This document shows positions 15,517 through 23,959 of a stretch of DNA of 46,419 nt, in pieces (the stretch's first letter is position 1; each line of letters opens with the position of its first letter). A model generated the notes under the pieces. That model made no database searches and was not told the DNA's origin. It saw only the letters and a program-made list of their open reading frames with translations. The DNA is from an uncultured Clostridia bacterium. Lineage in GTDB: Bacteria; Bacillota; Clostridia; Oscillospirales; Ruminococcaceae. The stretch spans positions 1-46,419 of the forward strand of contig CANQVE010000014.1 in NCBI GenBank assembly GCA_947627205.1. The letters run 5' to 3'. Position numbers and translations under genes: made by a program.

Positions 15517-16365
15517 TTAAACGTTGTTCGCCGCTAAAAACTTATTCCAGCCTCTAGTCTCTAGATGGGTTTTCCCCCTTGTGCCTAACAGTCTCTTCGC
15601 ATTCCCAGAGAAAATATTCTCCCTCTCCTTGTCCGTGTACAACGGATTAAGTGCTAGCTCGCCTATGTACATTGCGGGCGAGCAGATCGGAAAGTCCGAT
15701 CCGAACAAAAACCGCTCCGAGCCGCACATGTCTATCCCGTGCCTTAAAACTCCGTGGCGGAAAATTCCCGTACCCGAAAGGTCAAGATAATAATTTTCGC
15801 TCATCTTCATTCGCTCAAAGTGCCTTTGCGGGTTCTCCCCGTCACCGGGGTGCGCCGCAACGAACGTCACTTTCGGGTGTTTTTTTACCATTTCATCTAT
15901 CTGGTCATTGTCAATAGTGTGGAAATTTACGATCATGTCATACATCTGCGCAACGTCAAGTATCTCGTCAAATTCTTTGCAGGAATAGTCCGACCATTCG
16001 CACATATACGGCACAAGCTCGCCTATCAGCTTTACGCCCTTTTTGCTCATTTTTTCGATTTCCTCACAGCTCTCGCGGACATACTTCGGGTGAACGTGAA
16101 AACCCGGAGTGTAAAACCCTTTGTATTGCTCGGCAAGCTCCAGCGCCGTCTTGTTTGAAAGCGCTATCTTGTCCCAGAGCGTCGAGCCCTCGGGAAATTC
16201 CCTCAAAAGGCTAAGCGCCGAACCGCAGATATGCGAAATACCTAGGCTTTTCATATATTCGGGAGTATTCTCTGCGGACATATTGCAATATTCCTTGTGC
16301 CTGCAAATATTCTCCTCGGGAATTTTAAAAGGGTGCGTGTGAAAATCAATTATCTCAAATTCCAT
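15517..16365 (-). CDS. Amidohydrolase family 2 (TIM-barrel) protein
   Basis: The 282-residue protein has metal-dependent hydrolase motifs in order: DFHTHP near residues 7-12, GFHVHP near 88, VAAHPGDG near 170 and FGSDFP near 222. It belongs to the amidohydro_2 group (ACMSD or resorcylate decarboxylase-like). The substrate is unknown. The last 22 residues look like an add-on: the bases coding LETRGW are an AGAGACT-AGAGGCT heptad array of the intergenic repeat family. The gene is followed by nothing and lies 12 bases after a DUF4085-like gene in the same direction. Confidence 0.85.
   Translation of the reverse strand: MEFEIIDFHTHPFKIPEENICRHKEYCNMSAENTPEYMKSLGISHICGSALSLLREFPEGSTLWDKIALSNKTALELAEQYKGFYTPGFHVHPKYVRESCEEIEKMSKKGVKLIGELVPYMCEWSDYSCKEFDEILDVAQMYDMIVNFHTIDNDQIDEMVKKHPKVTFVAAHPGDGENPQRHFERMKMSENYYLDLSGTGIFRHGVLRHGIDMCGSERFLFGSDFPICSPAMYIGELALNPLYTDKERENIFSGNAKRLLGTRGKTHLETRGWNKFLAANNV
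15545..15566 (-). repeat. Heptad repeat inside a coding 3' end
   Basis: The - strand reads CTAGAGACTAGAGGCTGG, two AGAGNCT heptamers. It codes residues close to the C-terminus of the amidohydrolase. Confidence 0.55.
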
Positions 16366-16377
16366 TTCTTCTCCTTT

Positions 16378-17163
16378 TCAGCGTATAAACTCCGTGGCTT
16401 CGCACCTGAGCGTAAAATATTTCAGATCTTCTCCCGTTAAAAGCGCATGAATTTCAAGTCCGTTTTCGGCTTTGTATATCTCGTCATACAGCCAGACCGC
16501 GCCGATCAGATCTCCGTCCTGCTCGACTATTTCGGCGTTTTTGAAAATAACGCCCTTGCAGTCGGTAAATCCTCCCGAATTGTCAAATCTTACGGCAATA
16601 TCACCGCCGTCTTTTTCGACCGCCGTTATCTCGCAGTCGTGGAGGCTCTCTTTTGTAAATTCGGGCATTTTATCGCCGAACTCGCGCTGTTCTTCTTCCA
16701 TAAGCTCGTTCATCGCCCGCTCGGTCTTTTCTTCATTTTCCCTGCAATAATTTTCAATAAGCCATTTGACCTCGTTCGTACAATAGTCCAGCGCCAGCAC
16801 CCTAATATCCGCAACCTTTTCGAGTATATATTCGGGGAGCGACCTTTCGAGCAACTCTATATTATACTCTTGAGCCTTGGCAAATTTTGCCTTTATGCCG
16901 TCGGGATCGAATTTCGGAGGGGTAAATTTTTCTCGGGCTTTGTTGTATTCATCTAAGGTTGCAAAATCAAGCTGATCGAAATAATCCTCAAACCTTGCCT
17001 TTGATGATTCTTCGGCAATCATAAGCTGTTCTTTTTCCCTTTGAGAGTAAACATAATTGTAAAACTCCTCGGAAAACTTCTCCGCTTTTTCGTCTGCCGT
17101 TAAAAGCAGATGAAATCCCGTTTTCTGCGTCAGTTCATACCATTCTTTGGTACAGTATTTCAT
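16378..17163 (-). CDS. DUF4085-like protein of unknown function
   Basis: ATG 17163 is chosen over the in-frame GTG 17172 because AGGTGA then sits properly upstream and the protein begins MKYCTKEWYELTQ, the typical opening of DUF4085 proteins. At 261 residues it is highly charged, mostly helical in the first 175 residues, then a beta-rich part with KESLHDCEITAVE and a FKNAEIVEQDG strand. It has no signal peptide or membrane segment. No catalytic residues are evident. It lies between an amidohydrolase and nth; co-transcription with the amidohydrolase is likely, 12 bases apart. Confidence 0.65.
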   Translation of the reverse strand: MKYCTKEWYELTQKTGFHLLLTADEKAEKFSEEFYNYVYSQREKEQLMIAEESSKARFEDYFDQLDFATLDEYNKAREKFTPPKFDPDGIKAKFAKAQEYNIELLERSLPEYILEKVADIRVLALDYCTNEVKWLIENYCRENEEKTERAMNELMEEEQREFGDKMPEFTKESLHDCEITAVEKDGGDIAVRFDNSGGFTDCKGVIFKNAEIVEQDGDLIGAVWLYDEIYKAENGLEIHALLTGEDLKYFTLRCEATEFIR

Positions 17164-17228
17164 TGTGTTCACCTATATAGTAAATTAAATCATCGGCAAG
17201 TTCGGATAGTAAAACCGCCGCTTGGTTT

Positions 17229-17268
17229 TCATTTCTTACTTCTTACCTCTAATTTCTTATCTCTGTTT
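17229..17268 (-). repeat. Heptad repeats at the nth 3' end
   Basis: The - strand reads AGAGATA, AGAAATT, AGAGGTA, AGAAGTA, AGAAATG in register, five heptamers. They code the last residues of nth and pass its stop codon. Confidence 0.7.
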
Positions 17269-17888
17269 TTGCACAAGTCTTTCAATACACACTCTCCGCA
17301 CTTCGGGTTTCTTGCAATGCAGACCTCTCTGCCGTGCCAAACGAGCCTATGGCAGAACAGCGCGCCCTCATCGGGGGGAATTATCCCGCGGAGCTGTTTT
17401 TCTACAGACACGGCGTCTTTTCCCTCTGCAAGACCTAACTTATTTGTAATGCGTATAACGTGAGTATCGCAGACAATTGCGGGCTTTCCGTAAAGGTCGC
17501 CTACAATTAAATTTGCGGTCTTTCTCCCTACTCCCGAAAGTTTTACAAGCTCCTCTATGCTGTCGGGTACGGTAGAATTGTAAATATCCCTAAGCTGTAT
17601 GCACATTTCCACAATGTCCTTTGCCTTTGTATGAAACAGCCCGCAGGACTGTATGTACTTTTCGACTTCGGAAACGTCTGCTTCTGCAAACGCTTCTATT
17701 GTCGGAAATCTTTCAAACAGCGCGGGCGTTACTATATTAACGCGCTTGTCGGTGCATTGTGCAGACAAGCGCGTAGCGATAAGCAGTTCGTGCGGTTTCT
17801 GATATTCGAGCGCGCACTTAACGTCGGGATATTCTTCTTTGAGCCGCTCGATAATCTGTGCGGCGAGTTTTTTCTTTGATACAGCCAA
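17229..17888 (-). CDS. nth: Endonuclease III
   Basis: Nth removes oxidised pyrimidines and nicks the abasic site in base excision repair. The helix-hairpin-helix ELVKLSGVGRKTAN supplies the catalytic Lys, and the Asp of VCDTHVIR is the second catalytic residue. CIARNPKCGECVLKDLC gives the C-x6-C-x2-C-x5-C [4Fe-4S] loop. The length of 219 residues is normal. The tail KKLEVRSKK is coded by a heptad-like repeat stretch (17229-17268), so the repeat overlaps the gene end. One base separates its ATG from the CorC-like stop. Confidence 0.95.
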   Translation of the reverse strand: MAVSKKKLAAQIIERLKEEYPDVKCALEYQKPHELLIATRLSAQCTDKRVNIVTPALFERFPTIEAFAEADVSEVEKYIQSCGLFHTKAKDIVEMCIQLRDIYNSTVPDSIEELVKLSGVGRKTANLIVGDLYGKPAIVCDTHVIRITNKLGLAEGKDAVSVEKQLRGIIPPDEGALFCHRLVWHGREVCIARNPKCGECVLKDLCKNRDKKLEVRSKK

Positions 17889-17889
17889 A

Positions 17890-18843
17890 TCAGTTGTCCT
17901 CTTCTTCCATTATCCGAACGGCGCGGATCTTCAGTATGTTCCTGTCCTCAACCTGTAAAACAATGAGCCTTACTCCCTCGTATTCCACGGACGGCGGCAC
18001 AAGCTCCGTTTCCTCGGGGATATATCCGAGCTTATCCGTTACAAAGCCCGCTATAGTTTCATATTCGTGATCTTCGGGAAGCTCAACGCCGAATTCTTTG
18101 AAAACGTCCTCGGGATCGGCTTCTCCCGAAACGTCATAAGTGTTTTCGTCTATGCGCGTTATCTCGCTCTTTTCGTCGTCATATTCGTCCTGGATATTGC
18201 CCATAACGGCTTCGATTATATCTTCGAGAGTGACAATTCCCGCTGTTCCGCCGTATTCGTCCACTACGACAGCCATTCCCGCCTTGAGCTTGTTCATGGT
18301 TTTGAAAATATCCGAGCAGGGGCAAGCCTCGGGAATAAAGCTGACGTCGCGCAGAAAGTCCTTTATCTCAAAGTCCGAAAGATCCTGCTTTCCGATAAGA
18401 CACAGCAGGTCTTTTACAATAATGATCCCGACTATCTTGTCGATAGATCCGTCATATACGGGTATTCGTGAAAAGCCCAGATCGAGCGCGGTATAAATAA
18501 GGTCGTCGAGCGTAATTTTGTTTACGTCAACTCCCACAATAGCCGTTCTGTGCGTCATAACGTCCGCTGCATTAAGCCCCGCAAACTCGAAGATGTTGTT
18601 TATCATCTGCGCGGAATCTTCTTCTATTCCGCCCTCTTCTTCGTCCTTTGCCAGAGCGTCTACGAGGTCCATAACCTCGTCCTCGGTAACATCGGCATAG
18701 TTCGCCCCGAGCGCTTTTTTCAGAAGCGCAGAAAGCCCCTTTTCAAGCCAGATAAGCGGAGCGAGGAAAAACCTCGCGGTTTTGTGTTCGTTTTGCTCAT
18801 TTCGTTGATTTTCCGAGCTACTTCGGGCACCGTCAGAATCCAT
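17890..18843 (-). CDS. CorC/HlyC-type CBS-pair protein without DUF21
   Basis: The product has a CBS pair (about residues 100-215, with VMTHRTAIVGVD and DEYGGTAGIVTLEDI) and a C-terminal CorC_HlyC domain (TIAGFVTDKLGYIPEE). Full-length CNNM/HlyC proteins have an N-terminal DUF21 membrane domain. Here only one weak hydrophobic stretch (FFLAPLIWLEKG) remains, as in the shorter CorC. The start is uncertain: ATG 18843 (MDSDGAR, 317 residues) lacks a clear ribosome site, and TTG 18912 is the alternative. A heptad element (AGAGGTTAGAGTTA) lies just upstream at 18921. Likely role: accessory to divalent cation efflux. Confidence 0.75.
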   Translation of the reverse strand: MDSDGARSSSENQRNEQNEHKTARFFLAPLIWLEKGLSALLKKALGANYADVTEDEVMDLVDALAKDEEEGGIEEDSAQMINNIFEFAGLNAADVMTHRTAIVGVDVNKITLDDLIYTALDLGFSRIPVYDGSIDKIVGIIIVKDLLCLIGKQDLSDFEIKDFLRDVSFIPEACPCSDIFKTMNKLKAGMAVVVDEYGGTAGIVTLEDIIEAVMGNIQDEYDDEKSEITRIDENTYDVSGEADPEDVFKEFGVELPEDHEYETIAGFVTDKLGYIPEETELVPPSVEYEGVRLIVLQVEDRNILKIRAVRIMEEEDN

Positions 18844-18919
18844 ATAGAATTTCGGAAAGGTACGTTTTCTCTCAAACCTGTTTTCAAACCCTGCAGGTTT
18901 TTTGCCGATCAAAGCAACA

Positions 18920-19060
18920 CGCTAGAGGTTAGAGTTAAAAACCAAGCCTTGTTCTCTCATTTCGGCAAACTTACTGTTTGAAATAATTTCCTTTCCTTTA
19001 CTCCTTTCATATTAAAAATAATAATAATTTGCAGGCGGTAGCGTTCCCGCCAAATTTCAC
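18920..19060. other. Gap upstream of the CorC-like gene
   Basis: On the - strand a good GAAAGGAGTAAAGGAAAGGA ribosome-binding stretch lies near 19010-18990, but the frame after it stops at TAG near the heptad repeat. Either the CorC-like gene has lost its original start to a repeat insertion or this is chance. No other feature is seen. Confidence 0.35.
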
Positions 19061-19825
19061 TTATTCACCGAAAAATAATCTCCTGCCGTTTTGGTTCGCA
19101 ATTTCGATCATTTCTTCGGTCGAAATGCCTTTTATCTCTGCCATCTTCGCGGCGGTATACCGTATCATCGAGCTGTCGGAGCGCTCGCCCCTGTGAGGCT
19201 CGGGAGCCATATAGGGGCTGTCCGTTTCAAGAAGAAGCCTGTCGATAGGTATGACCTCGCACGCCTGAACGGCTTTCTTCGCGTTCTTGAAAGTCAGCAC
19301 GCCCGTAAAGCCTATATACATTCCGAGCTTTATTACTTCCTGCGCGGTTTCCGCCGAGTATGAAAAACAGTGCATAACGCCCTTAGGCTTATATTCACGG
19401 AGTATTTCCATAGTTTCCGCACAGGCGTCGCGCGAGTGTATAATTACGGGCAAGTCCAGCGCTTTCGCCATTTCGAGCTGTCTTATGAAAACATCACGCT
19501 GAACTTCTTTTTCGGGCGCATCGTCATAGTGATAGTCAAGCCCTATCTCCCCGAGCGCAACGACTTTCGGCATTTTAAGCATTCTTCCGAGCCGTTCTTC
19601 CCAGCCGCTTGGGAGCCTCCCCGCGTCCTCGGGGTGAATGCCCGCAGAAGCGTATATCATATCATATCTCTGCGCAAGGGTTATCTCTTCTTCCGAAGCC
19701 TCTAAATTACAGCCTACCGCAAGAATGCGCTCTACGTTCTTCTCCGCAAGACCGTTTAAAACTTCTTCCAAGTCCTCGGGAAAATCCCTTTTTAAATAGT
19801 GCGCGTGAGTGTCAAAAATTCCCAT
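19061..19825 (-). CDS. tatD: TatD family metal-dependent deoxyribonuclease
   Basis: TatD/YcfH enzymes are cytosolic 3'-5' exonucleases of the amidohydrolase fold. The 254-residue protein opens with FDTHAHY, followed by AGIHPED, ALGEIGLDYHYD, LPVIIHSRDA, GVMHCFS and LLLETDSPYMAPEPHRG, all the metal-binding motifs in order. The ATG overlaps the metG stop by one base (TAATG), so the genes are coupled, the common metG-tatD arrangement of Firmicutes. Confidence 0.94.
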   Translation of the reverse strand: MGIFDTHAHYLKRDFPEDLEEVLNGLAEKNVERILAVGCNLEASEEEITLAQRYDMIYASAGIHPEDAGRLPSGWEERLGRMLKMPKVVALGEIGLDYHYDDAPEKEVQRDVFIRQLEMAKALDLPVIIHSRDACAETMEILREYKPKGVMHCFSYSAETAQEVIKLGMYIGFTGVLTFKNAKKAVQACEVIPIDRLLLETDSPYMAPEPHRGERSDSSMIRYTAAKMAEIKGISTEEMIEIANQNGRRLFFGE

Positions 19826-21762
19826 TATCTTATTGTGCTTCCATTCGGAACGTCTTTGTCAAGGAAAAGCACCCTCACATCATCTTCTCCCGCGTCGCAG
19901 GCTAATATCATTCCCTCGGACAATTCTCCGCAGAGCTTTGCGGGAGCCAAGTTCGCCACGAAAACAATCTTCTTTCCGACAAGGTCCTCGGGCTTATACC
20001 ATTTCGCAATTCCCGAAACTATCTGCCTGCCCTGCCTGCCGTCGTCAACGGTGAGCTTTAAGAGCTTCTTTGCTTTCGGTATCTTCTCGCAGGCGGTTAT
20101 TTCTCCGCTTCTGAGCTTTATCTCGGCAAATTGGTCAATGCTTATGATATTCGCCTTGTCGAGGTCCTCGTCCTCGCGTATGGTCTTTTTGGGCGTTAAG
20201 ATGGCGTTCAGCTCGTCAATTTCCTTTTCAATGTCAATTCTCGGAAACAGCACTTCTCCCTTTTTAACTGTAACGTCTGCGGGAAGTTTTCCGAATGTTC
20301 CGAGCGTGTCATATTCAACATCTTCCGCTTTCGCGCCTATCTGCTCGAATACTTTCGGCATTGTCGAGGGCATAAACGGCAAAAGGAGCGCCGAGCATAT
20401 CCTTATTGTTTCAAGCAAATTGTACAATACCGACGCAAGACGCGCTTTTCTGCTCTCGTCCTTTCCGAGCTTCCACGGCTCTGTTTCGTCAATATACTTG
20501 TTGGCTCTCGAAACGACTTTGAATATCTCTTCGAGCGCATTTGAAAGCCTTGCTTCTTCTATCAGAGGCGAAACCTTTTCGCAAAGAGCTTTTGCCATTT
20601 CTGTGAGTTCATCGTCGAGCGGTTCCGCTTCGCGCTCTGTCGGCAATGTTCCGCCGAAATATTTGTCAGCCATTGCTACCGTTCTGGAAACAAGGTTTCC
20701 GAGGTCGTTCGCAAGGTCCGAGTTTATGCGGTTTATCATGATTTCATTCGAGAAATTGCTGTCCGAGCCGAACGGCATATCCCTCATTATCTGATACCTC
20801 ACCGCGTCCGCTCCATAGCGTTCCGCAAGCATAAACGGATCTATGACATTTCCTACGGATTTTGCCATTTTCTGCCCGTTAAAGTTTATCCAGCCGTGAC
20901 CGTAAAGCCTTTTCGGAAGCGGAATTTCCAGCATCATCAGCATAATTATCCAGACAATTGAATGAAATCTTACGATCTCTTTTGCCGTTACATGCATATC
21001 CGCGGGCCAATATCTGTCGAAATCGTCATAGGCGTCGTTTTCATAGCCGAGCGCGCTTATATAGTTTGTCAGCGCGTCTATCCAGACATAAACAACGTGC
21101 TTTTCGTCAAACGTAACGGGAATTCCCCAGGTAAAGGAAGTTCTCGAAACGCAGAGGTCCTCAAGTCCGGGTTTGATGAAATTGTTCACCATTTCATTTA
21201 CGCGCGACTTCGGAGTAAGATAGTCGGTTTCGGTGAGGAATTTTTCTATTCTGTCGGCAAAATCCGATATTTTCAGGAAATAAGCCTCCTCGTGCGCGTC
21301 GATAACAGGTCTGTGACAGTCTGGACAACAGCCTTTTTCGTCGAGCTGGCTCTCCGTCCAGAAGCTCTCGCAGGGCGTGCAGTATTTTCCCGTATACTCG
21401 CCCTTGTAGATATAGCCCTTGTCATAGAGCTTTTTGAAAACGGACTGAACGGTTTTTATGTGATAGTCGTCGGTCGTGCGGATAAAGCGGTCGTTGCTTA
21501 TTCCCATAACTTTCCAGAGCTTCTTGAAATTGTCAACTATCGGATCGACATACTCTTTCGGGGTTATGCCGAGCTCCTTTGCTTTCTGCTCGATTTTCAT
21601 TCCGTGCTCGTCCGTACCCGTAAGGAACATAACGTCATATCCCTGCATACGCTTGAACCTTGCGATAGTATCGCAGGCTACGGTCGTATAACAGTGACCG
21701 ATATGAGGATTTCCCGAGGGATAATAGATCGGAGTTGTTATATAAAACGTCTTTTTTTCCAT
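19825..21762 (-). CDS. metG: Methionyl-tRNA synthetase
   Basis: MetRS charges tRNA-Met. At 645 residues it is the long form with a C-terminal tRNA-binding (EMAP/Trbp111) domain. The HIGH motif is at residues about 20-23, the zinc knuckle reads CTPCESFW then CCPDCHRP, and the KMSKS loop is present as KMAKS near 298. The C-terminal domain begins near 545 with IDQFAEIKLRSGEI. It is transcribed from its own promoter at 21861-21889. No T-box leader is present. Confidence 0.96.
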   Translation of the reverse strand: MEKKTFYITTPIYYPSGNPHIGHCYTTVACDTIARFKRMQGYDVMFLTGTDEHGMKIEQKAKELGITPKEYVDPIVDNFKKLWKVMGISNDRFIRTTDDYHIKTVQSVFKKLYDKGYIYKGEYTGKYCTPCESFWTESQLDEKGCCPDCHRPVIDAHEEAYFLKISDFADRIEKFLTETDYLTPKSRVNEMVNNFIKPGLEDLCVSRTSFTWGIPVTFDEKHVVYVWIDALTNYISALGYENDAYDDFDRYWPADMHVTAKEIVRFHSIVWIIMLMMLEIPLPKRLYGHGWINFNGQKMAKSVGNVIDPFMLAERYGADAVRYQIMRDMPFGSDSNFSNEIMINRINSDLANDLGNLVSRTVAMADKYFGGTLPTEREAEPLDDELTEMAKALCEKVSPLIEEARLSNALEEIFKVVSRANKYIDETEPWKLGKDESRKARLASVLYNLLETIRICSALLLPFMPSTMPKVFEQIGAKAEDVEYDTLGTFGKLPADVTVKKGEVLFPRIDIEKEIDELNAILTPKKTIREDEDLDKANIISIDQFAEIKLRSGEITACEKIPKAKKLLKLTVDDGRQGRQIVSGIAKWYKPEDLVGKKIVFVANLAPAKLCGELSEGMILACDAGEDDVRVLFLDKDVPNGSTIR

Positions 21763-21860
21763 AATTTTCTAATTGCACCTTTCTTTGCGGTCGCTGATAT
21801 AATTTTTTCTCAATATGCTTAATAAAGAAAACTTTTTGAAACCGCATAATACTTATACAT

Positions 21861-21889
21861 ATTATAGTACAAATCTGTTAAATTTTCAA
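21861..21889 (-). promoter_or_regulatory. Promoter of metG-tatD
   Basis: On the - strand TTGAAA (21889-21884), 17 bases, TATAAT (21866-21861). The leader is about 90 bases and shows no T-box motifs. Confidence 0.75.
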
Positions 21890-21937
21890 GGGCGGAGAAA
21901 TAAAACAAGAAAATTTTACATTTTTCATAAAAAACAC

Positions 21938-21966
21938 TTGATTTTTTTGAACATTTTTAGTACAAT
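21938..21966 (+). promoter_or_regulatory. Promoter of the PucR/CdaR-type regulator gene
   Basis: TTGATT (21938-21943), 17 bases, TACAAT (21961-21966). Together with the metG promoter it explains the 304-base gap; nothing else is seen there. Confidence 0.65.
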
Positions 21967-22066
21967 ATATTTAGACGCAAAAAAACGAGGGTTTAAACTG
22001 TGCAATTTGCTGATTAGCCCCCTAGCGTTCGGAACAAGAAGTATATTTACGAAAGAGGTAAAAGAA

Positions 22067-23155
22067 ATGTCAAACAGGCTTTTCCAAGGCATCGTGCATC
22101 AGATGAGAGATGCGGTAAACAGAGTTGTCGGCGTTATCGACGAAAACGGAACCACTATCGCCTGCAGTGATTTGGGAAAGGTCGGGAACAACGGGAACGA
22201 CTTCTTTGCGATCGAGCTTTCTGATTCTCACGAGGTCTTTATTCGCGAAGGATATACTTACAAGCCGTTCGGCATACATGTAAAGCCCGACTATGCTGTA
22301 TTTGTCGAGGGAACGGACGAATATGCGTCCAGATATGCAAACGTTATAGCCGTTTCGCTGTCGAATATCAAACAGTATTATGACGAAAAATATGACAGAA
22401 ACAATTTCGTCAAGAATATCATTCTCGACAACGTTCTTCCCGGCGACATAAGCGTAAAGGCGAGAGAGCTCCACTTCAACGGCGATATCGGCAGAGTTGT
22501 CTTTCTTATCAGCGTTATCTCGTCAAACGACGTTTCGGCGTGCGACGTTATACAAAACCTGTTCCCCGATAAGAACAAGGACTTTGTATTCAACATCACC
22601 GAAAACGACATCGTGCTTGTAAAGGAAGTCAAGAACAATATTGACGTAAAGGATCTCGAAAAGCTCGCAAGGAGCATTTCCGACACGCTTTCGGGAGAAT
22701 TTTTCACAAAGGTCAATATCGGCATAGGTACGCCTATCATCGGTATAAAAGAGCTTGCGCGTTCATTCAAGGAGGCGCAGACGGCTCTTGAAGTAGGAAA
22801 GGTATTCGACACAGACAAGAATATCGTTTCTTATGACAATCTCGGAATTGCAAGACTTATTTATCATCTTCCGACAACGCTCTGCGAAACATTTCTGAAA
22901 GAAGTGTTCAAGAAGAACTCGATAGAGTCGCTTGACCACGAAACGCTGTTTACTATCCAGAAATTCTTTGAAAACAGCCTGAACGTTTCCGAAACGTCAA
23001 GAAAGCTGTTTGTACATAGAAATACGCTTGTTTACCGCCTTGACAAGATAAAGAAGCTCACGGGACTTGACCTAAGGGAATTCGACCACGCTATTATTTT
23101 CAAGATAGCGCTTATGGTAAAGAAATACCTCGCGGCTAATCCTACAAAGTTCTGA
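22067..23155 (+). CDS. PucR/CdaR family transcriptional regulator
   Basis: ATG 22067 is used, behind GAAAGAGG; the frame is open further up but lies across the promoter. The 362-residue protein has an N-terminal sensor region (about 1-110, VGVIDENGTTIAC), a degenerate GGDEF-like middle (NIGIGTPIIGIKELARSF) and a C-terminal PucR HTH_30: SLNVSETSRKLFVHRNTL then YRLDKIKKLTGLDLR. This is the layout of CdaR, the carbohydrate diacid regulator. No sugar acid genes lie nearby, so the target is unknown. It stands alone ahead of ftsEX. Confidence 0.85.
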   Translation: MSNRLFQGIVHQMRDAVNRVVGVIDENGTTIACSDLGKVGNNGNDFFAIELSDSHEVFIREGYTYKPFGIHVKPDYAVFVEGTDEYASRYANVIAVSLSNIKQYYDEKYDRNNFVKNIILDNVLPGDISVKARELHFNGDIGRVVFLISVISSNDVSACDVIQNLFPDKNKDFVFNITENDIVLVKEVKNNIDVKDLEKLARSISDTLSGEFFTKVNIGIGTPIIGIKELARSFKEAQTALEVGKVFDTDKNIVSYDNLGIARLIYHLPTTLCETFLKEVFKKNSIESLDHETLFTIQKFFENSLNVSETSRKLFVHRNTLVYRLDKIKKLTGLDLREFDHAIIFKIALMVKKYLAANPTKF

Positions 23156-23199
23156 TATAAAAAAGGCAGAAATAAAAGGTCAGCAAAGTATAAAAAGTT

Positions 23200-23232
23200 C
23201 GCAGCCGCGGGGGCGTTGCGGCTGCGGATTTG
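23200..23232 (+). terminator. GC-rich hairpin between the PucR-type gene and ftsE
   Basis: CGCAGCCGC (23200-23208) pairs perfectly with GCGGCTGCG (23218-23226). The T tract is interrupted (GATTTGCGTTTG), so it is a terminator or attenuator of moderate strength. Confidence 0.6.
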
Positions 23233-23272
23233 CGTTTGTTGATATCAGAGATATTTTTTGGGGGAAACTAAA

Positions 23273-23959
23273 ATGGTAGAAATGAAAAACGTCAACGTTC
23301 GATACTCGGGGGGAGTTGACGCGCTTGTTGACGTAAATCTCCGTATAAACGACGGAGAATTTGTATTTATTGTCGGGGAAAACGGCGCGGGAAAATCAAC
23401 GCTGATGAAACTGATGATGAGAGAGATAGTGCCGTCCTCGGGGAGAGTATTTGTAAACGGCTATAATCTTTCCAAAATGAAAGGAAACAAGATAGCGAAA
23501 TTTCGCCGTTCAATAGGCGTTGTATTCCAGGAGTTCAGGCTTATACAGGATTTCACCGTCTATGAAAACGTCGCTTTCGTTTTGAGAATAGCCGACCAGT
23601 CGGGAAAGTACATAAGACAGAGAGTGCCTTATGTGCTTAATCTTGTTGAACTTAACACAAAAGCAAAGAGCAAAACAAGAGAGCTTTCGGGCGGCGAGCA
23701 GCAGCGCGTCGCTATTGCGAGAGCGCTTGCAAATGATCCCGGGCTTCTCATTGTAGACGAGCCGACGGGAAACCTCGATCCGCGCCATTCTATGGAGCTT
23801 GTGGGGCTGCTTAAAGAAATAAACAGCTGCGGTACGACCGTTATTATGATAACCCACGAGCATGAGCTTGTGCAGTATTTCGGGGGAAGAATAATAAATT
23901 TCGACAAAGGCTCAATTACTTTTGACAGGGTGATCGGAGGCAGCGATGAAGACAAGTAA
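23273..23959 (+). CDS. ftsE: Cell division ATP-binding protein FtsE
   Basis: FtsE is the ATPase of the FtsEX complex, which switches on peptidoglycan hydrolases at the membrane. ATG 23273 follows GGGGGAAA; the longer frame starting at 23258 swallows that site. The 228-residue protein has Walker A GENGAGKST (about 36-44), the Q loop FQEFRLIQDFTVYENV (the FtsE-specific segment), the signature LSGGEQQR and Walker B LLIVDEPTGNLD. It overlaps ftsX by 14 bases. Confidence 0.95.
   Translation: MVEMKNVNVRYSGGVDALVDVNLRINDGEFVFIVGENGAGKSTLMKLMMREIVPSSGRVFVNGYNLSKMKGNKIAKFRRSIGVVFQEFRLIQDFTVYENVAFVLRIADQSGKYIRQRVPYVLNLVELNTKAKSKTRELSGGEQQRVAIARALANDPGLLIVDEPTGNLDPRHSMELVGLLKEINSCGTTVIMITHEHELVQYFGGRIINFDKGSITFDRVIGGSDEDK

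Noticed and set aside
19799-20794. 331-residue Ser-rich + strand frame opposite metG
   Set aside because: It is a shadow of metG, low complexity with no ribosome site or family motif. The same holds for 20962-21822 (+).
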